DNA from: Luteimonas viscosa
GTDB taxonomy: Bacteria; Pseudomonadota; Gammaproteobacteria; Xanthomonadales; Xanthomonadaceae
NCBI RefSeq assembly: GCF_008244685.1
Contig: NZ_VTFT01000001.1
Span: 661,248-725,247, forward strand
Direction of reading: 5' to 3'
Length of the DNA stretch: 64,000 nt
Shown here piece by piece: positions 8,444-18,838 of this stretch (the stretch's first letter is position 1; every line of letters begins with the position of its first letter). A program made the translations under genes and the position numbers. The notes below the pieces were generated by a model. That model was not told the origin of the DNA. It worked only from the letters and a program-made list of their open reading frames with translations, and searched no databases.

Positions 8444-9874
8444 TCAAGCCGCGCCAGCCGCAGGCACCCGTTCGAGCGCGGCGTCGATGCGTTTCAACGC
8501 CTCTGCGCGGCCGGCGAGGTACACCGTGTGCGCGATATCGGGACTGACCTGGGTGCCGGTGATCGCCACCCGCAGCGGCTGCGCCACCTTGCCCATGCCC
8601 AGGCCCAGCGCGTCGGCCGTCGCGTGCAGCGCGGCAACGATCGCCTCGACGTTCCATTCCTGCAGCGCGGCCAGGCGCTCGCGCGCGTCCCGCAGCGGTG
8701 CGTCGGCACCCGCCTTGAGATGCTTGGCCACGGCCGCGTCGTCGTAGTGCGTCAGCGGGCCGAACCAGACGGCGGCGCGCTCGGCCATCTCCTTCAGCGT
8801 CTGCACCCGGTCGCGCAGCGCCACCACGATGTCGGCGGGCGCCGGGCCGTGCGACAGGTCGTAGCCGCACTGGCGCAGTTGCCATTCCAGGTGCGGCGCC
8901 ACGTGTGCGGGGTCGTCGGCCTTGAGGTACTGCTGGTTGAGCCAGCCGAGCTTGGCCGGATCCAGGCGCGCGGCCTTGGCGTTGACGTTCTCCAGTTCGA
9001 ACAGGCGCTGCATCTCCTGGATCGAGAAGATCTCCTGGTCGCCATGCGACCAGCCCAGGCGCACCAGGTAGTTGAGCAATGCATGCGGCAGGTAGCCGGC
9101 GTCGCGATACTGCATCACGTCGGCGGCACCGGTGCGCTTGGACAGCTTGGCGCCCTGCTCGTCGAGGATCATCGGCAGGTGCGCGAACGCCGGCACCGGG
9201 GCGCCGAGGGCGTGGTACAGGTTGATCTGCCGCGGGGTGTTGTTGACGTGGTCGTCGCCGCGGACCACGTCGGTGATGCGCATGTCGATGTCGTCGACCA
9301 CCACCGCGAAGTTGTAGGTGGCGTAGCCGTCAGGGCGGAAGATCACCAGGTCGTCGAGCTCGCTGTTGGCGATCTCGATCCGGCCCTTGACCTTGTCGTC
9401 CCAGGCGACGACGCCGTCGAGCGGGTTGCGGAAACGGATGACGCGGTTCGGATCGTCCTTGCGCGAGGCGTGGTAGTCGGCGGTCTCCTCGCGATCGCGC
9501 CAGGCGCCGTTGTAGCGCGGCTTGCCGCCGCTGGCCATCGCCGCCTCGCGCATCGCGTCGAGCTCGGGCTTCGACTCGTAGGCGTAATAGGCCTTGCCCT
9601 GCGCCACCAGCGTTTCGGCCGCCTCGCGATAGCGGTCCAGGCGCTGGGTCTGGTAGACCGGACCCTCGTCGTAGTCCAGCCCCAGCCAGGCCATCGCGTC
9701 GAGGATCGCGTCGATCGCCGCCCGGGTGCTGCGCTCGCGGTCGGTGTCCTCGATCCGCAGCACGAACTCGCCGCCGCGGTGGCGCGCTTCCAGCCAGCAG
9801 TACAGCGCGGTGCGCGCGCCCCCGATATGCAGGTAGCCGGTGGGACTGGGGGCGAAGCGGGTGCGGCAGGTCAT
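8444..9874 (-). CDS. gltX: Glutamate--tRNA ligase
   Basis: A 476-residue class I aminoacyl-tRNA synthetase that charges tRNA-Glu. It starts [20 protein letters not shown] with the HIGH-type motif HIGG, and the KMSKS loop appears as KLSKR in [12 protein letters not shown]. The length matches bacterial Glt[20 protein letters not shown] and [15 protein letters not shown] are all family hallmarks. It lies upstream of zur on the same strand, so readthrough into zur is possible. The 185 bases between it and lpxH hold both divergent promoters; I see no strong consensus there. Confidence 0.96.
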   Translation of the reverse strand: MTCRTRFAPSPTGYLHIGGARTALYCWLEARHRGGEFVLRIEDTDRERSTRAAIDAILDAMAWLGLDYDEGPVYQTQRLDRYREAAETLVAQGKAYYAYESKPELDAMREAAMASGGKPRYNGAWRDREETADYHASRKDDPNRVIRFRNPLDGVVAWDDKVKGRIEIANSELDDLVIFRPDGYATYNFAVVVDDIDMRITDVVRGDDHVNNTPRQINLYHALGAPVPAFAHLPMILDEQGAKLSKRTGAADVMQYRDAGYLPHALLNYLVRLGWSHGDQEIFSIQEMQRLFELENVNAKAARLDPAKLGWLNQQYLKADDPAHVAPHLEWQLRQCGYDLSHGPAPADIVVALRDRVQTLKEMAERAAVWFGPLTHYDDAAVAKHLKAGADAPLRDARERLAALQEWNVEAIVAALHATADALGLGMGKVAQPLRVAITGTQVSPDIAHTVYLAGRAEALKRIDAALERVPAAGAA

Positions 9875-10059
9875 GGGCGGGCCGGTCGGGGGAAACGCCG
9901 CATTTTACCGGCATCGACCATGGCGGCTCCCGGCCGCCCCGGATGGACCGACGCGCCGTCGGATGGTGGGCGCGCTCCCGGCACCCGGACGCGTCGCGCC
10001 ATGGACAGGATGACGGGTGGCACGGTGCGCGGACCGGTCCAGGGTCTAGACTTCCGCGG

Positions 10060-10791
10060 ATGACCACGCTGTTCGTCTCCGACCTGCACCTCGACCCCGC
10101 CCGACCGGAGATCACGCGGTTGTTCGGCGACTTCCTGGACGGCGAGGCGCGTGGCGCGGATGCGCTCTACATCCTCGGCGACCTGTTCGAGGCCTGGGTG
10201 GGCGACGACGATCCTTCTCAGGCCGGCGGCTTCGTTGCCGGGAAGCTGCGTGCGCTTGCCGACGCGGGCGTGCCGGTGTTCTTCCAGCGCGGCAACCGCG
10301 ACTTCCTCGTCGGCCCGGCCTACGCGCGTCGCGCGGGCATGCGGATCCTGCCGGATCCGGCGGTGGTCGTGGTCGGGCACGAACCGGTGCTGCTCTCGCA
10401 CGGCGACCTGCTGTGCACCGACGACACCGCATACCAGGCTTTCCGCGCGCAGACCCGCGATCCGGCCTGGCAGGAACGGTTCCTCGCGCAGCCGCTGGAG
10501 GCGCGGCTCGCATTCGCCTCACAGGCGCGCGCTGCGAGCGTGGCGCGGCAGGGCGAACTGAAGCAGGACGGGACGATGGAGACGATCACCGACGTCGCCG
10601 CGGCGGCGGTCGAGGACATGTTCCTGCGCTACGGGGTGTCGATGCTGATCCACGGCCATACCCATCGTCCGGCCACCCACGCATTGACCGTGGCAGGCCA
10701 CGCCCGTCGCCGGATCGTACTGGGCGACTGGTACCAGCAGGGTTCGGTCCTGCGCGCCGACGACACCGGTTTCCACCTCGCCGCGCTGTAG
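10060..10791 (+). CDS. lpxH: UDP-2,3-diacylglucosamine diphosphatase
   Basis: A 243-residue metallophosphoesterase that hydrolyses UDP-2,3-diacylglucosamine to lipid X and UMP in lipid A synthesis, at the inner face of the cytoplasmic membrane. Calcineurin-type metal motifs are in order: [27 protein letters not shown] and HGHTHRPA. I chose the ATG at 10060, which starts [12 protein letters not shown] at the usual distance from the first motif; an in-frame upstream start would add 39 unrelated residues. It diverges from gltX. Confidence 0.95.
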   Translation: MTTLFVSDLHLDPARPEITRLFGDFLDGEARGADALYILGDLFEAWVGDDDPSQAGGFVAGKLRALADAGVPVFFQRGNRDFLVGPAYARRAGMRILPDPAVVVVGHEPVLLSHGDLLCTDDTAYQAFRAQTRDPAWQERFLAQPLEARLAFASQARAASVARQGELKQDGTMETITDVAAAAVEDMFLRYGVSMLIHGHTHRPATHALTVAGHARRRIVLGDWYQQGSVLRADDTGFHLAAL

Positions 10792-10907
10792 CGGCGCCGC
10801 CAGGCGCAGCCGCTCCGCCTGCCGACCGGCGGGGCGATTCCAACGTTGCTGCCCTATTGCCTACGCGAAGGGGCGGCTTCGGCACCCGGGTCAGCGTGCG
10901 GGCGCGT

Positions 10908-11717
10908 TCACGAGGCTTCCGCGGCCTGCAGCAGCGCTTCGAGTTCCTCGACGCTGAAGCCTGCCGCGCTGCGCGCCTCGAGGTTGAACGGACCATGCAG
11001 GACGGCGCGGGCGTAGCGCGCCAGCAGTTCGCGGAACGTCGACTCCGGCTCGAGGCCTCGACGCCCGCAGTACCAGCGGAACCAGCGGCTGCCGGCGGCG
11101 ACGTGCGCCACTTCCTCGCGCAGGATCAGCTCGAGCACCGCCACGGTCGCCTCGTCGCCGAGCGCGCGCAGCTTCACGATCATGCCGGGGGTGACGTCCA
11201 GGCCACGCGCTTCGAGCACGCGGGGAACCAGCGCCATGCGCTCCAGGCCGTCGTGCGCGGTCTTCTCGCACATCTCCCACAGCCCGTTGTGCGCATCGAA
11301 ATCGCCGTAGTCGTGGCCGAGCGCCTGCAGCCGCCCGCGCAGCAGGGCGAAGTGCCGCGCCTCGTCGTCGGCGATGCGCACCCAGTCGTCGTAGAACGTT
11401 TCCGGCATGCCACGGAAGCGATAGGCCGCATCCCAGGCCAGGTCGACCGCATTGAACTCGATGTGCGCGATCGCATGGACGAACGCGGCGCGCCCCGCGT
11501 CGCTGCCCAGGCCGCGCCTCGGCAGCTCGCGCGGATGCACCAGGCGCGGACGCAGCGGGCGTCCGGGCATCCGGATCGGCTCGGGCGGCGCGGCGTCCGC
11601 GGGGATCGGCAGTTCGCCGCGCGCAAACGCCGCAGCGTGGACGTGGGTCAGCGCGATCTTGTCGTCGATCGTCGCCGCATCGAGGCATTCGCGCGCGGCT
11701 TCGAACAGCGTCGGCAT
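10908..11717 (-). CDS. DUF455 family ferritin-like protein
   Basis: A 269-residue helical protein of the DUF455 family, which has a ferritin-like fold. Candidate di-iron ligands are seen in AHIEFNAVDLAWD, DDEARHFALL and REEVAHVAAG, i.e. Glu and ExxH-type pairs on successive helices. The family is widespread, but its reaction is not established as far as I know. It follows purF by 13 bases on the same strand and probably shares its transcript. Nothing nearby explains a role in purine synthesis. Confidence 0.85.
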   Translation of the reverse strand: MPTLFEAARECLDAATIDDKIALTHVHAAAFARGELPIPADAAPPEPIRMPGRPLRPRLVHPRELPRRGLGSDAGRAAFVHAIAHIEFNAVDLAWDAAYRFRGMPETFYDDWVRIADDEARHFALLRGRLQALGHDYGDFDAHNGLWEMCEKTAHDGLERMALVPRVLEARGLDVTPGMIVKLRALGDEATVAVLELILREEVAHVAAGSRWFRWYCGRRGLEPESTFRELLARYARAVLHGPFNLEARSAAGFSVEELEALLQAAEAS

Positions 11718-11730
11718 CGCCGCGCCGGCG

Positions 11731-13203
11731 TCAGAGGGCGAGCCGGCGCTGGCGCTTGGCGTCGTCCGACCGCAACTGCTTGATGCCCTCGAAATAGCCC
11801 GGCTCGACGCCGGTCACGTACTCGCCGCTGAAACAGGAACTGTCGAACTTCATGCCCGGGAACTTCGGTCCGGCAACGGCGGTTTCCAGGTCCGCCAGGT
11901 CCTGGTAGACCAGCCAGTCGCAGCCGATCATGCGTTCGATCTCTTCCTCGGTACGGCCGTGGGCGATGAGCTCTTCCGGCGTCGGCATGTCGATGCCGTA
12001 GATGTTCGGATGGCGCACCGGCGGCGCGGCGGATGCAAGGTAGACCTTGCGCGCGCCGGCATCGCGCGCCATCTGCACGATCTGCTGCGAGGTGGTGCCG
12101 CGCACGATCGAATCGTCCACCAGCAGCACCACGCGGTTGCGGAACTCCAGCGTGATCGGGTTGAGCTTGCGCTTGACCGACTTCACCCGCTCGCCCTGCC
12201 CCGGCATGATGAAGGTACGGCCGACGTAGCGGTTCTTGATGAAGCCCTCGCGGTACTTCACCCCGAGTACGTTGGCGATCTCCAGCGCCGCGTCGCGCGA
12301 GGTGTCGGGGATCGGGATCACGGTGTCGATGTCGTGGTCCGGACGCAGGCGCAGGATCTTCTCGCCCAGGGTCACGCCCATGCGCATGCGCGCCTTGTGC
12401 ACCGAGATGTTCTCTATCATCGAGTCGGGGCGTGCGAAGTAGACGTATTCGAAGATGCACGGCGCGTGGCCGGCCGGCTCGGCGCACTGGCGGGTATGCA
12501 GCTCGCCGCGCGGCGTCACCACGACGCCCTCGCCCGGCGCGATGTCGCGCATGCGCTCGAAACCGAGGATGTCGAGCGCGACCGATTCGGACGCGATCGC
12601 GTATTCGTTGCCGGCATCGGTCTCGCGCTTGCCCAGTACCAGGGGACGGATGCCGTGCGGATCGCGGAACGCCACCAGCCCCAGCCCGAGCACGGTCGCC
12701 ACCGCCGCGTAGCCGCCCCTCGCGCGACGGCCCAGGCCCTCGATCGCGCGGAACGCGGCTTCCGGCGTCAGCGTGCGGCTCTTGTCGAGCTCGTGCGCGA
12801 ACACGTTGAGCAGCACTTCGGAATCGGACTGAGTGTTGATGTTGCGCCGGTCCTGCTCGAACACCTCGCGCCGCAGCATGTCCGTGTTGATCAGGTTGCC
12901 GTTGTGCGCCAGCGCGATGCCGTAGGGCGAGTTGACGTAGAACGGCTGTGCCTCGTCGCTGCCCTCGCTGCCGGCGGTGGGATAGCGGCAGTGGGCGATG
13001 CCGACGCGGCCTTCGAGCAGGCGCATGGTCTTCGCATCGAACACGTCGCGCACCAGGCCGTTGCCCTTGTGCACGCGCAACTGGGTGCCGTTGGCGGTGG
13101 CGATGCCGGCCGCGTCCTGGCCGCGGTGCTGCAGGACGGTCAGGCCGTCGTACAGCGCGGTCGCGACTTCGGTGGTGGCGACGATGCCGATGATGCCGCA
13201 CAT
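11731..13203 (-). CDS. purF: Amidophosphoribosyltransferase
   Basis: A 490-residue enzyme that makes 5-phosphoribosylamine from PRPP and glutamine, the first committed step of purine synthesis. It starts MCGIIGIV, giving the Cys nucleophile at position 2 after Met removal, in an Ntn-type glutaminase domain ([15 protein letters not shown]). The C-terminal phosphoribosyltransferase domain carries the PRPP loop [18 protein letters not shown]. It lies 65 bases downstream of the SPOR-protein gene. In many relatives cvpA sits at this junction, but there is no room for it here. DUF455 follows. Confidence 0.97.
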   Translation of the reverse strand: MCGIIGIVATTEVATALYDGLTVLQHRGQDAAGIATANGTQLRVHKGNGLVRDVFDAKTMRLLEGRVGIAHCRYPTAGSEGSDEAQPFYVNSPYGIALAHNGNLINTDMLRREVFEQDRRNINTQSDSEVLLNVFAHELDKSRTLTPEAAFRAIEGLGRRARGGYAAVATVLGLGLVAFRDPHGIRPLVLGKRETDAGNEYAIASESVALDILGFERMRDIAPGEGVVVTPRGELHTRQCAEPAGHAPCIFEYVYFARPDSMIENISVHKARMRMGVTLGEKILRLRPDHDIDTVIPIPDTSRDAALEIANVLGVKYREGFIKNRYVGRTFIMPGQGERVKSVKRKLNPITLEFRNRVVLLVDDSIVRGTTSQQIVQMARDAGARKVYLASAAPPVRHPNIYGIDMPTPEELIAHGRTEEEIERMIGCDWLVYQDLADLETAVAGPKFPGMKFDSSCFSGEYVTGVEPGYFEGIKQLRSDDAKRQRRLAL

Positions 13204-13268
13204 GGCTGCGTTTCCCGTGGCTGTTGCGAGGTTGCGAGGTTGCTAGCTGGTGGCGGCGGGCCGCCCGC

Positions 13269-14249
13269 TCAAGGATGCGGACGCACCATTCCATCCAGGC
13301 CCGCCCTGGCCTGGACCTGGGCCTTGAGGCGTTCGGCGTCCTGGCGGTCCGGCACCGGGCCGGCCTTGACCCGGGTAAGACGACCCTTGTCGGTGTTCAC
13401 CGTGTCGGTGAAGGCGGTGATGCCGAGTCCGCGCAGGCGGTCGCGCAGCTTCGTTGCCTCGGCGGCATTGCTGAAGGCGCCGACCTGGACCGAGAAGCCG
13501 CCGCTTGCAGCCGCCGGAGCGGCAGGCGTGGCGGCGGCCGGCTTCGGCGCTTCGACAGGCTTCGGCGGGTCGGCCGGCCTGGTGGCGACCGGCTGCGGTT
13601 GCGGACGCCGCGGCGTGGCTGCGGGCGCGTCGAGCGCGACCACGCGCGGCGTGACGTCGCCACGCACCTGCGCCGCGCGCACGCGGATGGCCTCGGCCGC
13701 CTCGCGCGAGGCGTAGGGCCCGAGGCGCACCCGCTGCGCCGGCTTCCCGTCCAGATCGAAGGGCTCGCTGTAGGCGGTCAGGCCGGCACCCGAGAGCTGG
13801 CGGACGATCAATTGCGCATCGCGCTCGTTTGCGAACGCACCGAAATGGACCACATAGTCGCCGCCGCCGGTAGCGGCAGGCCGCATCGGCTCGGCCGGGG
13901 TGGCAGGCGTGGCGACGGGCTCCTCGGGCGCGGGCGTTTCGGCCGGCGCCTCCCCGCGCGCCGGCCGCGGCGCGTCGGGTGGCGGATTGGCGGTATCGAC
14001 AGTTGGCAGCGGATCGCCATCGATCGGCTCGGGAGACCCCAGCACCCCGCCCTGCGGCGCGTCGGCCGGTACGACCAGGGGCAGATCGACCGTCCTGTAC
14101 TCGCCGTCCGGGGCATCGGGCACGCGCATCGACAGGTCGGATACGCCGCTGTCGGGCGCGGGCCCCTTGACCAGCATCGGCAGGAAGATCACGGCCAGCG
14201 CGACCAGTACGGCGGCACCGATCAGGCGCTGTTTGAGTCCGGCATCCAT
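13269..14249 (-). CDS. SPOR-domain cell-division-type membrane protein (DedD-like)
   Basis: A 326-residue bitopic protein. A short cytoplasmic start (MDAGLKQRL) is followed by one membrane span (IGAAVLVALAVIFLPMLV), a Pro/Ala-rich periplasmic linker and two SPOR repeats (about residues 130-205 and 250-322; DYVVHFGAFANERDAQ and GFSVQVGAFSNAAEA). SPOR domains bind denuded peptidoglycan glycans at the septum. DedD has one such domain, so two is notable. No strong ribosome-binding site precedes the ATG. It sits between folC (41 bases upstream) and purF, the usual folC-dedD-like neighbourhood. Confidence 0.87.
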   Translation of the reverse strand: MDAGLKQRLIGAAVLVALAVIFLPMLVKGPAPDSGVSDLSMRVPDAPDGEYRTVDLPLVVPADAPQGGVLGSPEPIDGDPLPTVDTANPPPDAPRPARGEAPAETPAPEEPVATPATPAEPMRPAATGGGDYVVHFGAFANERDAQLIVRQLSGAGLTAYSEPFDLDGKPAQRVRLGPYASREAAEAIRVRAAQVRGDVTPRVVALDAPAATPRRPQPQPVATRPADPPKPVEAPKPAAATPAAPAAASGGFSVQVGAFSNAAEATKLRDRLRGLGITAFTDTVNTDKGRLTRVKAGPVPDRQDAERLKAQVQARAGLDGMVRPHP

Positions 14250-14290
14250 CGGGTTCGGATCGGGTTCGGCAAGAGCGGCGGGCGCGCGGA

Positions 14291-15586
14291 TTATACGCCG
14301 CCACCCGCGCCCGCTTCTGAACCTGCGCCCTGCAACGTCCGCAACGCGACTTCCGCGGCGTGGAACGAGCCGAACACCAGCACGCGGTCGCCGGGCCGCG
14401 CCGCACTCGACGCCGCCGCCAGCGCGGCAGCGGGATCGACGTGCCGCGAGCCCCCGGCGGCAGGGGAATCGCGCAGCCGCTCGGCCAGCACCTCGACCGC
14501 GATGCCCCGCGCCCCGGCCCCGACCGAACCGGCCAGCCACCACGCATCGACCAGTCCTTCGAACGCGGCCACCACGGACGCGGCATCCTTGTCGCCGAGC
14601 GCGGCGTAGACCGCATGCGTCCGGGCCGCTGCCGGTACCTTGCGCAGCCAGCTGGCGAGCTCGCGCGCCGCCTGCGGGTTGTGGCCGATATCGACGAATA
14701 CCTCCACGCCCTCGCGCACGAAGCGCTGCAGCCGCCCCGGTAGATGCGCACTGGCGACGCCGCGGGCAATCACTTCGTCGGCAATGTCGATGTCGAGTGC
14801 GCGCAGCGCGGCGATCGCGACCGCGGCGTTGCGCAGTTGCACCGGTGCCGCCAGCGCGGGCAGCGGCAGATCGAGCCGGTAGTCGAGTTCGCGCCATTGC
14901 CAGTTCGTGTCGTCGACCTGCTCGAAGAAGAAATCGCTGCCGGCACGGATCGCCGATGCGCCGATCGCGTACGCGTGGCGCAGGACGCTCGCCGGCGGAT
15001 CGTCGTCGCCCAGCACCAGCGGCTTCCATGCGCGCGCGATGCCGGCCTTCTCGGCACCGATCGCTTCCCGGTCCGCGCCCAGCCAGTCCTGGTGGTCGAG
15101 GTCGACCGTGGTGACCACCGCAACATCCGCATCGACCAGGTTGGTCGCGTCCAGGCGCCCGCCGAGCCCGACTTCCAGGATCGCGAGGTCCAGCGCCGCC
15201 CGTTCGAAGATCCACAGCGCGGCGATGGTGCCGAACTCGAAGTAGGTCAGCGGCGTGTCGCCGCGCGCGGCTTCCACGACCGCGAAGGCTTCGACCAGCG
15301 ATCCATCGTCCGCATCGCGGCCGTCGATCCGCACGCGTTCGTTGTAGGCCAGCAGGTGCGGCGAGGTGTAAGCGCCGACACGCAAACCCGCCTCGCGGGC
15401 GATCGCATCGACGAACGCGACGGTGGACCCCTTGCCGTTGGTGCCCGCGATCGTCATCACCCGCCGCGCCGGCCGCGCCAACCCGAGGCGCGCGGCCACG
15501 GCACGCACGCGCTCCAGCCCCAGCTCGATCCCGGCCGGATGCTGTCGCTCGATATGGACGAGCCAGTCGGGGAGTGTCGTAGGCAT
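14291..15586 (-). CDS. folC: Bifunctional folylpolyglutamate synthase / dihydrofolate synthase
   Basis: A 431-residue Mur-ligase-like ATP-dependent enzyme that adds glutamate to dihydropteroate and then to folates. Motifs visible are the P-loop TIAGTNGKGSTVAFVD, the YTSPHLL motif, EVGLGGRLDATN and DIGHNPQAARELASWL. I chose the ATG at 15586 (MPTTLPDWLVHIE), since the enzyme normally begins with such a W-L-..I.. helix; 27 upstream residues are unrelated. It leads a same-strand run folC-SPOR-purF-DUF455. The 163 bases upstream hold its promoter region; no element is clear. Confidence 0.95.
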   Translation of the reverse strand: MPTTLPDWLVHIERQHPAGIELGLERVRAVAARLGLARPARRVMTIAGTNGKGSTVAFVDAIAREAGLRVGAYTSPHLLAYNERVRIDGRDADDGSLVEAFAVVEAARGDTPLTYFEFGTIAALWIFERAALDLAILEVGLGGRLDATNLVDADVAVVTTVDLDHQDWLGADREAIGAEKAGIARAWKPLVLGDDDPPASVLRHAYAIGASAIRAGSDFFFEQVDDTNWQWRELDYRLDLPLPALAAPVQLRNAAVAIAALRALDIDIADEVIARGVASAHLPGRLQRFVREGVEVFVDIGHNPQAARELASWLRKVPAAARTHAVYAALGDKDAASVVAAFEGLVDAWWLAGSVGAGARGIAVEVLAERLRDSPAAGGSRHVDPAAALAAASSAARPGDRVLVFGSFHAAEVALRTLQGAGSEAGAGGGV

Positions 15587-15749
15587 GTCAGGGTCCGGGC
15601 TTCGTCTCGCCAATACAGTGCGGAAACGCCCGCAGGCTGCGCCGGGTGTACCGGCCTGGCCCGCCACCGGCGATCACGCCGTGGGGCGATGGGGCGCCGG
15701 GCGCGGCCCACCCCCTTCCGCGGGGTTCCGTCGTCTCCGGATGCAGGCG

Positions 15750-16397
15750 CTACAGCGCCCGGTGCACGGCCTCGCCGAAGAACGCGGTGTGGTGCGAGCA
15801 ATCGTTCAGCCGCACCACCTCCAGGCTCCCGAGGTCGTCGCCTTCGAGGAGGTTGAGCGTGGTCGGCGCCTGGCGGAAGGTCCACAGCTTCGACAGCGGG
15901 ATGCCCAGCACGTGGCACAGCAGCACCCGGTTGACCGCATCGTGCGCCACGAGCAACAGCGTGTCCTGGGCTTCGAGTCCCTCCACCGACCATTCCAGCG
16001 CCTCCCAGGCGCGGCGGAACACCTGCTTGATCGATTCGCCACCCCCGGGCATCAGCACGGTATCGGGGGCCTCCCGCCAGGCGCGCAGCAGGTCCGGATC
16101 GCGCTCGGCGATCTCGCTTGCCAGCAGGCCTTCCCAACTGCCGTGGGCTATCTCCATGAAGCCCATCTCGGTGGTGAGCATCGGCGCGCGCAGTTCGCCC
16201 AGCGCGTATTGCGCGGTGTGATAGGCGCGCGTCAGCGGCGAACTGACCGCCCTGTCGATGCGCACGTCCCGCAGGCGTTCCCCCAACAGGCGCGCCTGCT
16301 TCTCGCCCACCGGCGACAAGGGGATGTCTTCCTGGCCCTGGTAACGGCCTTCGGCGTTCCACGGCGTCTCGCCATGGCGGGCAAGCAGGATTCTCAT
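15750..16397 (-). CDS. Histidine phosphatase family protein
   Basis: A 215-residue phosphoglycerate-mutase-like phosphatase. The catalytic RHG motif is at the start (MRILLARHGETPWN). The second-shell SSPLTRAYHTAQ, the acid residue region MEIAHGSWEG and the late His in LLLVAHDAVNRVLL complete the site. Members act on sugar phosphates, alpha-ribazole phosphate or nucleotides. Without cobalamin genes nearby, the substrate cannot be named. The gene stands alone between folC and the S46 peptidase gene. Confidence 0.88.
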   Translation of the reverse strand: MRILLARHGETPWNAEGRYQGQEDIPLSPVGEKQARLLGERLRDVRIDRAVSSPLTRAYHTAQYALGELRAPMLTTEMGFMEIAHGSWEGLLASEIAERDPDLLRAWREAPDTVLMPGGGESIKQVFRRAWEALEWSVEGLEAQDTLLLVAHDAVNRVLLCHVLGIPLSKLWTFRQAPTTLNLLEGDDLGSLEVVRLNDCSHHTAFFGEAVHRAL

Positions 16398-16509
16398 GCG
16401 GCAGCGGGTTCCTGATCTGGACAGATGCCCGCGGCTCCCCCGGGCGGCGCCTAGTCTAAGCGATGCCGCACGCCCGTTGCCTCGCGGCCCGTCCGATGCC
16501 CCCTGGAGC

Positions 16510-18681
16510 TCACCGCTTCGGCGCGACCCCCATCTCCTGCAGCAGGTGCGGGGCCGGGTAGACCTCCTGCATGATCCAGCGCATGTAGCGCTGGTCCACC
16601 GAAATCGTGCGGGTCATGTCCGCATCGAACACCCAGTTGGACACCACCGCTTCCCAGTTCATGTCGAACAGCAGGCCCACCAGCTTGCCGCGCGCATCGA
16701 GCACCGGCGACCCGGAGTTGCCGCCGGTGACGTCGAGATCGGACAGGAAGTTCACCGGCACGGTACGCAGCCGGCGATCGGCGAGGCCTCCATGGCGTTT
16801 GCCGGCGATCGCGTCGAGCAGCGCCTGCGGCGCGTCGAACGGCGCTTCACCGGTGGCCTTCGCCGCAACCTCTTCCAGCCGCGTGAACGGCTGCTGCGCG
16901 GAGCCGTCGAGCCTGGTGTATGGCTTGACGTTGCCGAAGGTGATGCGCAGCGATGAGTTCGCATCCGGATAGACGAACCCGCCCTGGCTCCTGCGATAGT
17001 CCGCGACCGCCTGCAGGTAGGTCGCGCGCGCGTCCAGCCGCTCGCCGGCGCGCGCCTTTCCACGCTGCTCGATCTCCAGCAGCGTGGGCATGATCGCAAC
17101 CGCATAGCGGATCGCCGGATCGCGACTCGATTCGAACGCCTCGCGATCGGCCTGCAACCAGCCCATCCGGGTTTCGGTATCGCCGAGCTCCGTCTTCGCC
17201 AATCCGTCCAGCGCCCGATCGATCGCCGCGGTGTCGTGGTCGCCCAGCCACTTGTCGAGCGCCGGCAGCCGCTGCGCCGCGGGCAGCCTGGCGTACTGGT
17301 CGAGCCAGTAGCGCTGCAGTTCGCGATCCATCTCCGCGACGTAGCGCTTTTCCATCTGCCGCAGCCCGCCCTCGATCGTGGGCAGGTCGCGGTCCTGGTA
17401 GCCCTGCTCGCGCGCGGCGTCGGCCTTGTCGCGCTCGATCGCGAGGCGGTACAGCGTGGTCGCGGCGGAGATCGCGCCAGTGTTCTGGAACATGCGCAGG
17501 ACCAGATCCCGCTCGCGGGTCGCATGCTCGGCATCATCCAGCGCCACGAGCCGCGCGTGGGCCGAGATCGCAGCCGCACCCTCGTCGCCACGCGTGCGCA
17601 GCCACGCCAGGACCGCGGCCTCTTCCGATCGCTTGGCCTCGGCGGCCCCGGTTCGCGCGAAGCCGGTGAGCTGGCCCTCGTAGTTCTTCATGACGTTTTC
17701 CCAGCCGCGCAGGGTGCTGGCGTACCTGACCTCGATGTCGGGCTCCGTCCTGCCACGCTCGCGGACCAGCGCGGTCAATGCGCGGTAGTGGCGCACCAGG
17801 GTCGGATAGGCCCACTGCTCGGTATCCTCGAACTCGCCGGCGAGCGCATAGCGGCTGGTGCGGCCCGGATAGCCGGCCGCCATCACGAAATCGCCCGCCC
17901 GCAGCGGACGGTCGGCGATCTCCAGCCATCGCTTGGGCTGGTACGGCACGTTGTCGTCGGAGAACGCCGCCGGTTTGCCGTCGCGTCCGACATAGGCCCG
18001 GTAGAACGCGAAATCGCCGGTGTGGCGCGGCCACATCCAGTTGTCGACCTCGCCACCGTAGTTGCCGATGCTGCCGGGCGGCGCGTAGGCGAGGCGGACG
18101 TCGCGGATCTCGAGGTTGCGGAACAGCCGGTAGGTATTGCCGCCGAGGAAGCTGTAGAGGCTGCAGCGGTAACCCGGTTCCGCTTCGCACTCGGCGATCA
18201 GCCGCTTCTCGACCGCATCCAGCGCCTGCGTCCGCTCCAGCGGACCGGACGCCGCAGCGATGGCCGCCTGCACGCGCTGGGTGACGTCGGTGATCGCGTC
18301 GAGCGCGTAGATGCGGGCGTTCGGACCGGCGGTGATTTCGTCGGCATGCGTGGCGGCATTGAAGCCATCGCGCATCAGGTTCTTCTCCGGGGTCGAGTTC
18401 AGCTGGATCGCGCCATAGGCGCAGTGATGGTTGGTCACCACCAGGCCCTGCGGCGAAACGAAACTCGCGGTGCAGCCGCCCAGCGACACTACCGCGCCCA
18501 ACGGATCGCCGGTGAGGTCGGCGAACTGGGCGGGATCGAGCTTCAGCCCGGCCTTCTTCAGCGGCGCGGCGATCTCGGGCAGCTGCTGCGGCACCCACAT
18601 GCCCTCGGCGGCGTGGACGTTCGCCAGGCCGGCGGCGGCGATGGCGGACAGGGCGACTGCGAGGCGGCGAAGGCTGGGCAT
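16510..18681 (-). CDS. Exported dipeptidyl-peptidase of family S46 (DPP7/DPP11 type)
   Basis: A 723-residue serine peptidase that removes dipeptides from peptide N-termini in the periplasm. I chose the ATG at 18681, which begins a signal peptide (MPSLRRLAVALSAIAAAGLANVHA) followed by the mature start AEGMWVPQQLP typical of S46. The catalytic triad is visible: His in VVTNHHCAYG (residues 85-86), Asp in RHTGDFAFYRAYVG and Ser656 in TGGNSGSPV. From memory of the family, the residue 18 after the Ser sets S1 specificity (Gly in DPP7, Arg in DPP11). Here that position is Met674 in LLFDMNWE, so neither preference follows directly. It diverges from tdh. Confidence 0.93.
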   Translation of the reverse strand: MPSLRRLAVALSAIAAAGLANVHAAEGMWVPQQLPEIAAPLKKAGLKLDPAQFADLTGDPLGAVVSLGGCTASFVSPQGLVVTNHHCAYGAIQLNSTPEKNLMRDGFNAATHADEITAGPNARIYALDAITDVTQRVQAAIAAASGPLERTQALDAVEKRLIAECEAEPGYRCSLYSFLGGNTYRLFRNLEIRDVRLAYAPPGSIGNYGGEVDNWMWPRHTGDFAFYRAYVGRDGKPAAFSDDNVPYQPKRWLEIADRPLRAGDFVMAAGYPGRTSRYALAGEFEDTEQWAYPTLVRHYRALTALVRERGRTEPDIEVRYASTLRGWENVMKNYEGQLTGFARTGAAEAKRSEEAAVLAWLRTRGDEGAAAISAHARLVALDDAEHATRERDLVLRMFQNTGAISAATTLYRLAIERDKADAAREQGYQDRDLPTIEGGLRQMEKRYVAEMDRELQRYWLDQYARLPAAQRLPALDKWLGDHDTAAIDRALDGLAKTELGDTETRMGWLQADREAFESSRDPAIRYAVAIMPTLLEIEQRGKARAGERLDARATYLQAVADYRRSQGGFVYPDANSSLRITFGNVKPYTRLDGSAQQPFTRLEEVAAKATGEAPFDAPQALLDAIAGKRHGGLADRRLRTVPVNFLSDLDVTGGNSGSPVLDARGKLVGLLFDMNWEAVVSNWVFDADMTRTISVDQRYMRWIMQEVYPAPHLLQEMGVAPKR

Positions 18682-18797
18682 GCGGCGGACCGGGGAGTCG
18701 GGAAAGCCGCAGTCTAGCCACTCGTGTGGCCAACGGGCCATGACGATGGTCATGGCCGCAAGCCGCGTCCGGGGAAATGGCACGAAGGCCGCGGGCG

Positions 18798-18803
18798 TAT
18801 AAT
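18798..18803 (+). promoter_or_regulatory. Sigma-70 -10 element for tdh
   Basis: TATAAT, a consensus -10, lies 36 bases before the tdh start codon. No good -35 is seen 17 bases upstream, so an activator or an upstream extended element may be needed. Confidence 0.55.
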
Positions 18804-18838
18804 TCGCACCCTGTCTTCCACGAGGCGACGCTCATCCC

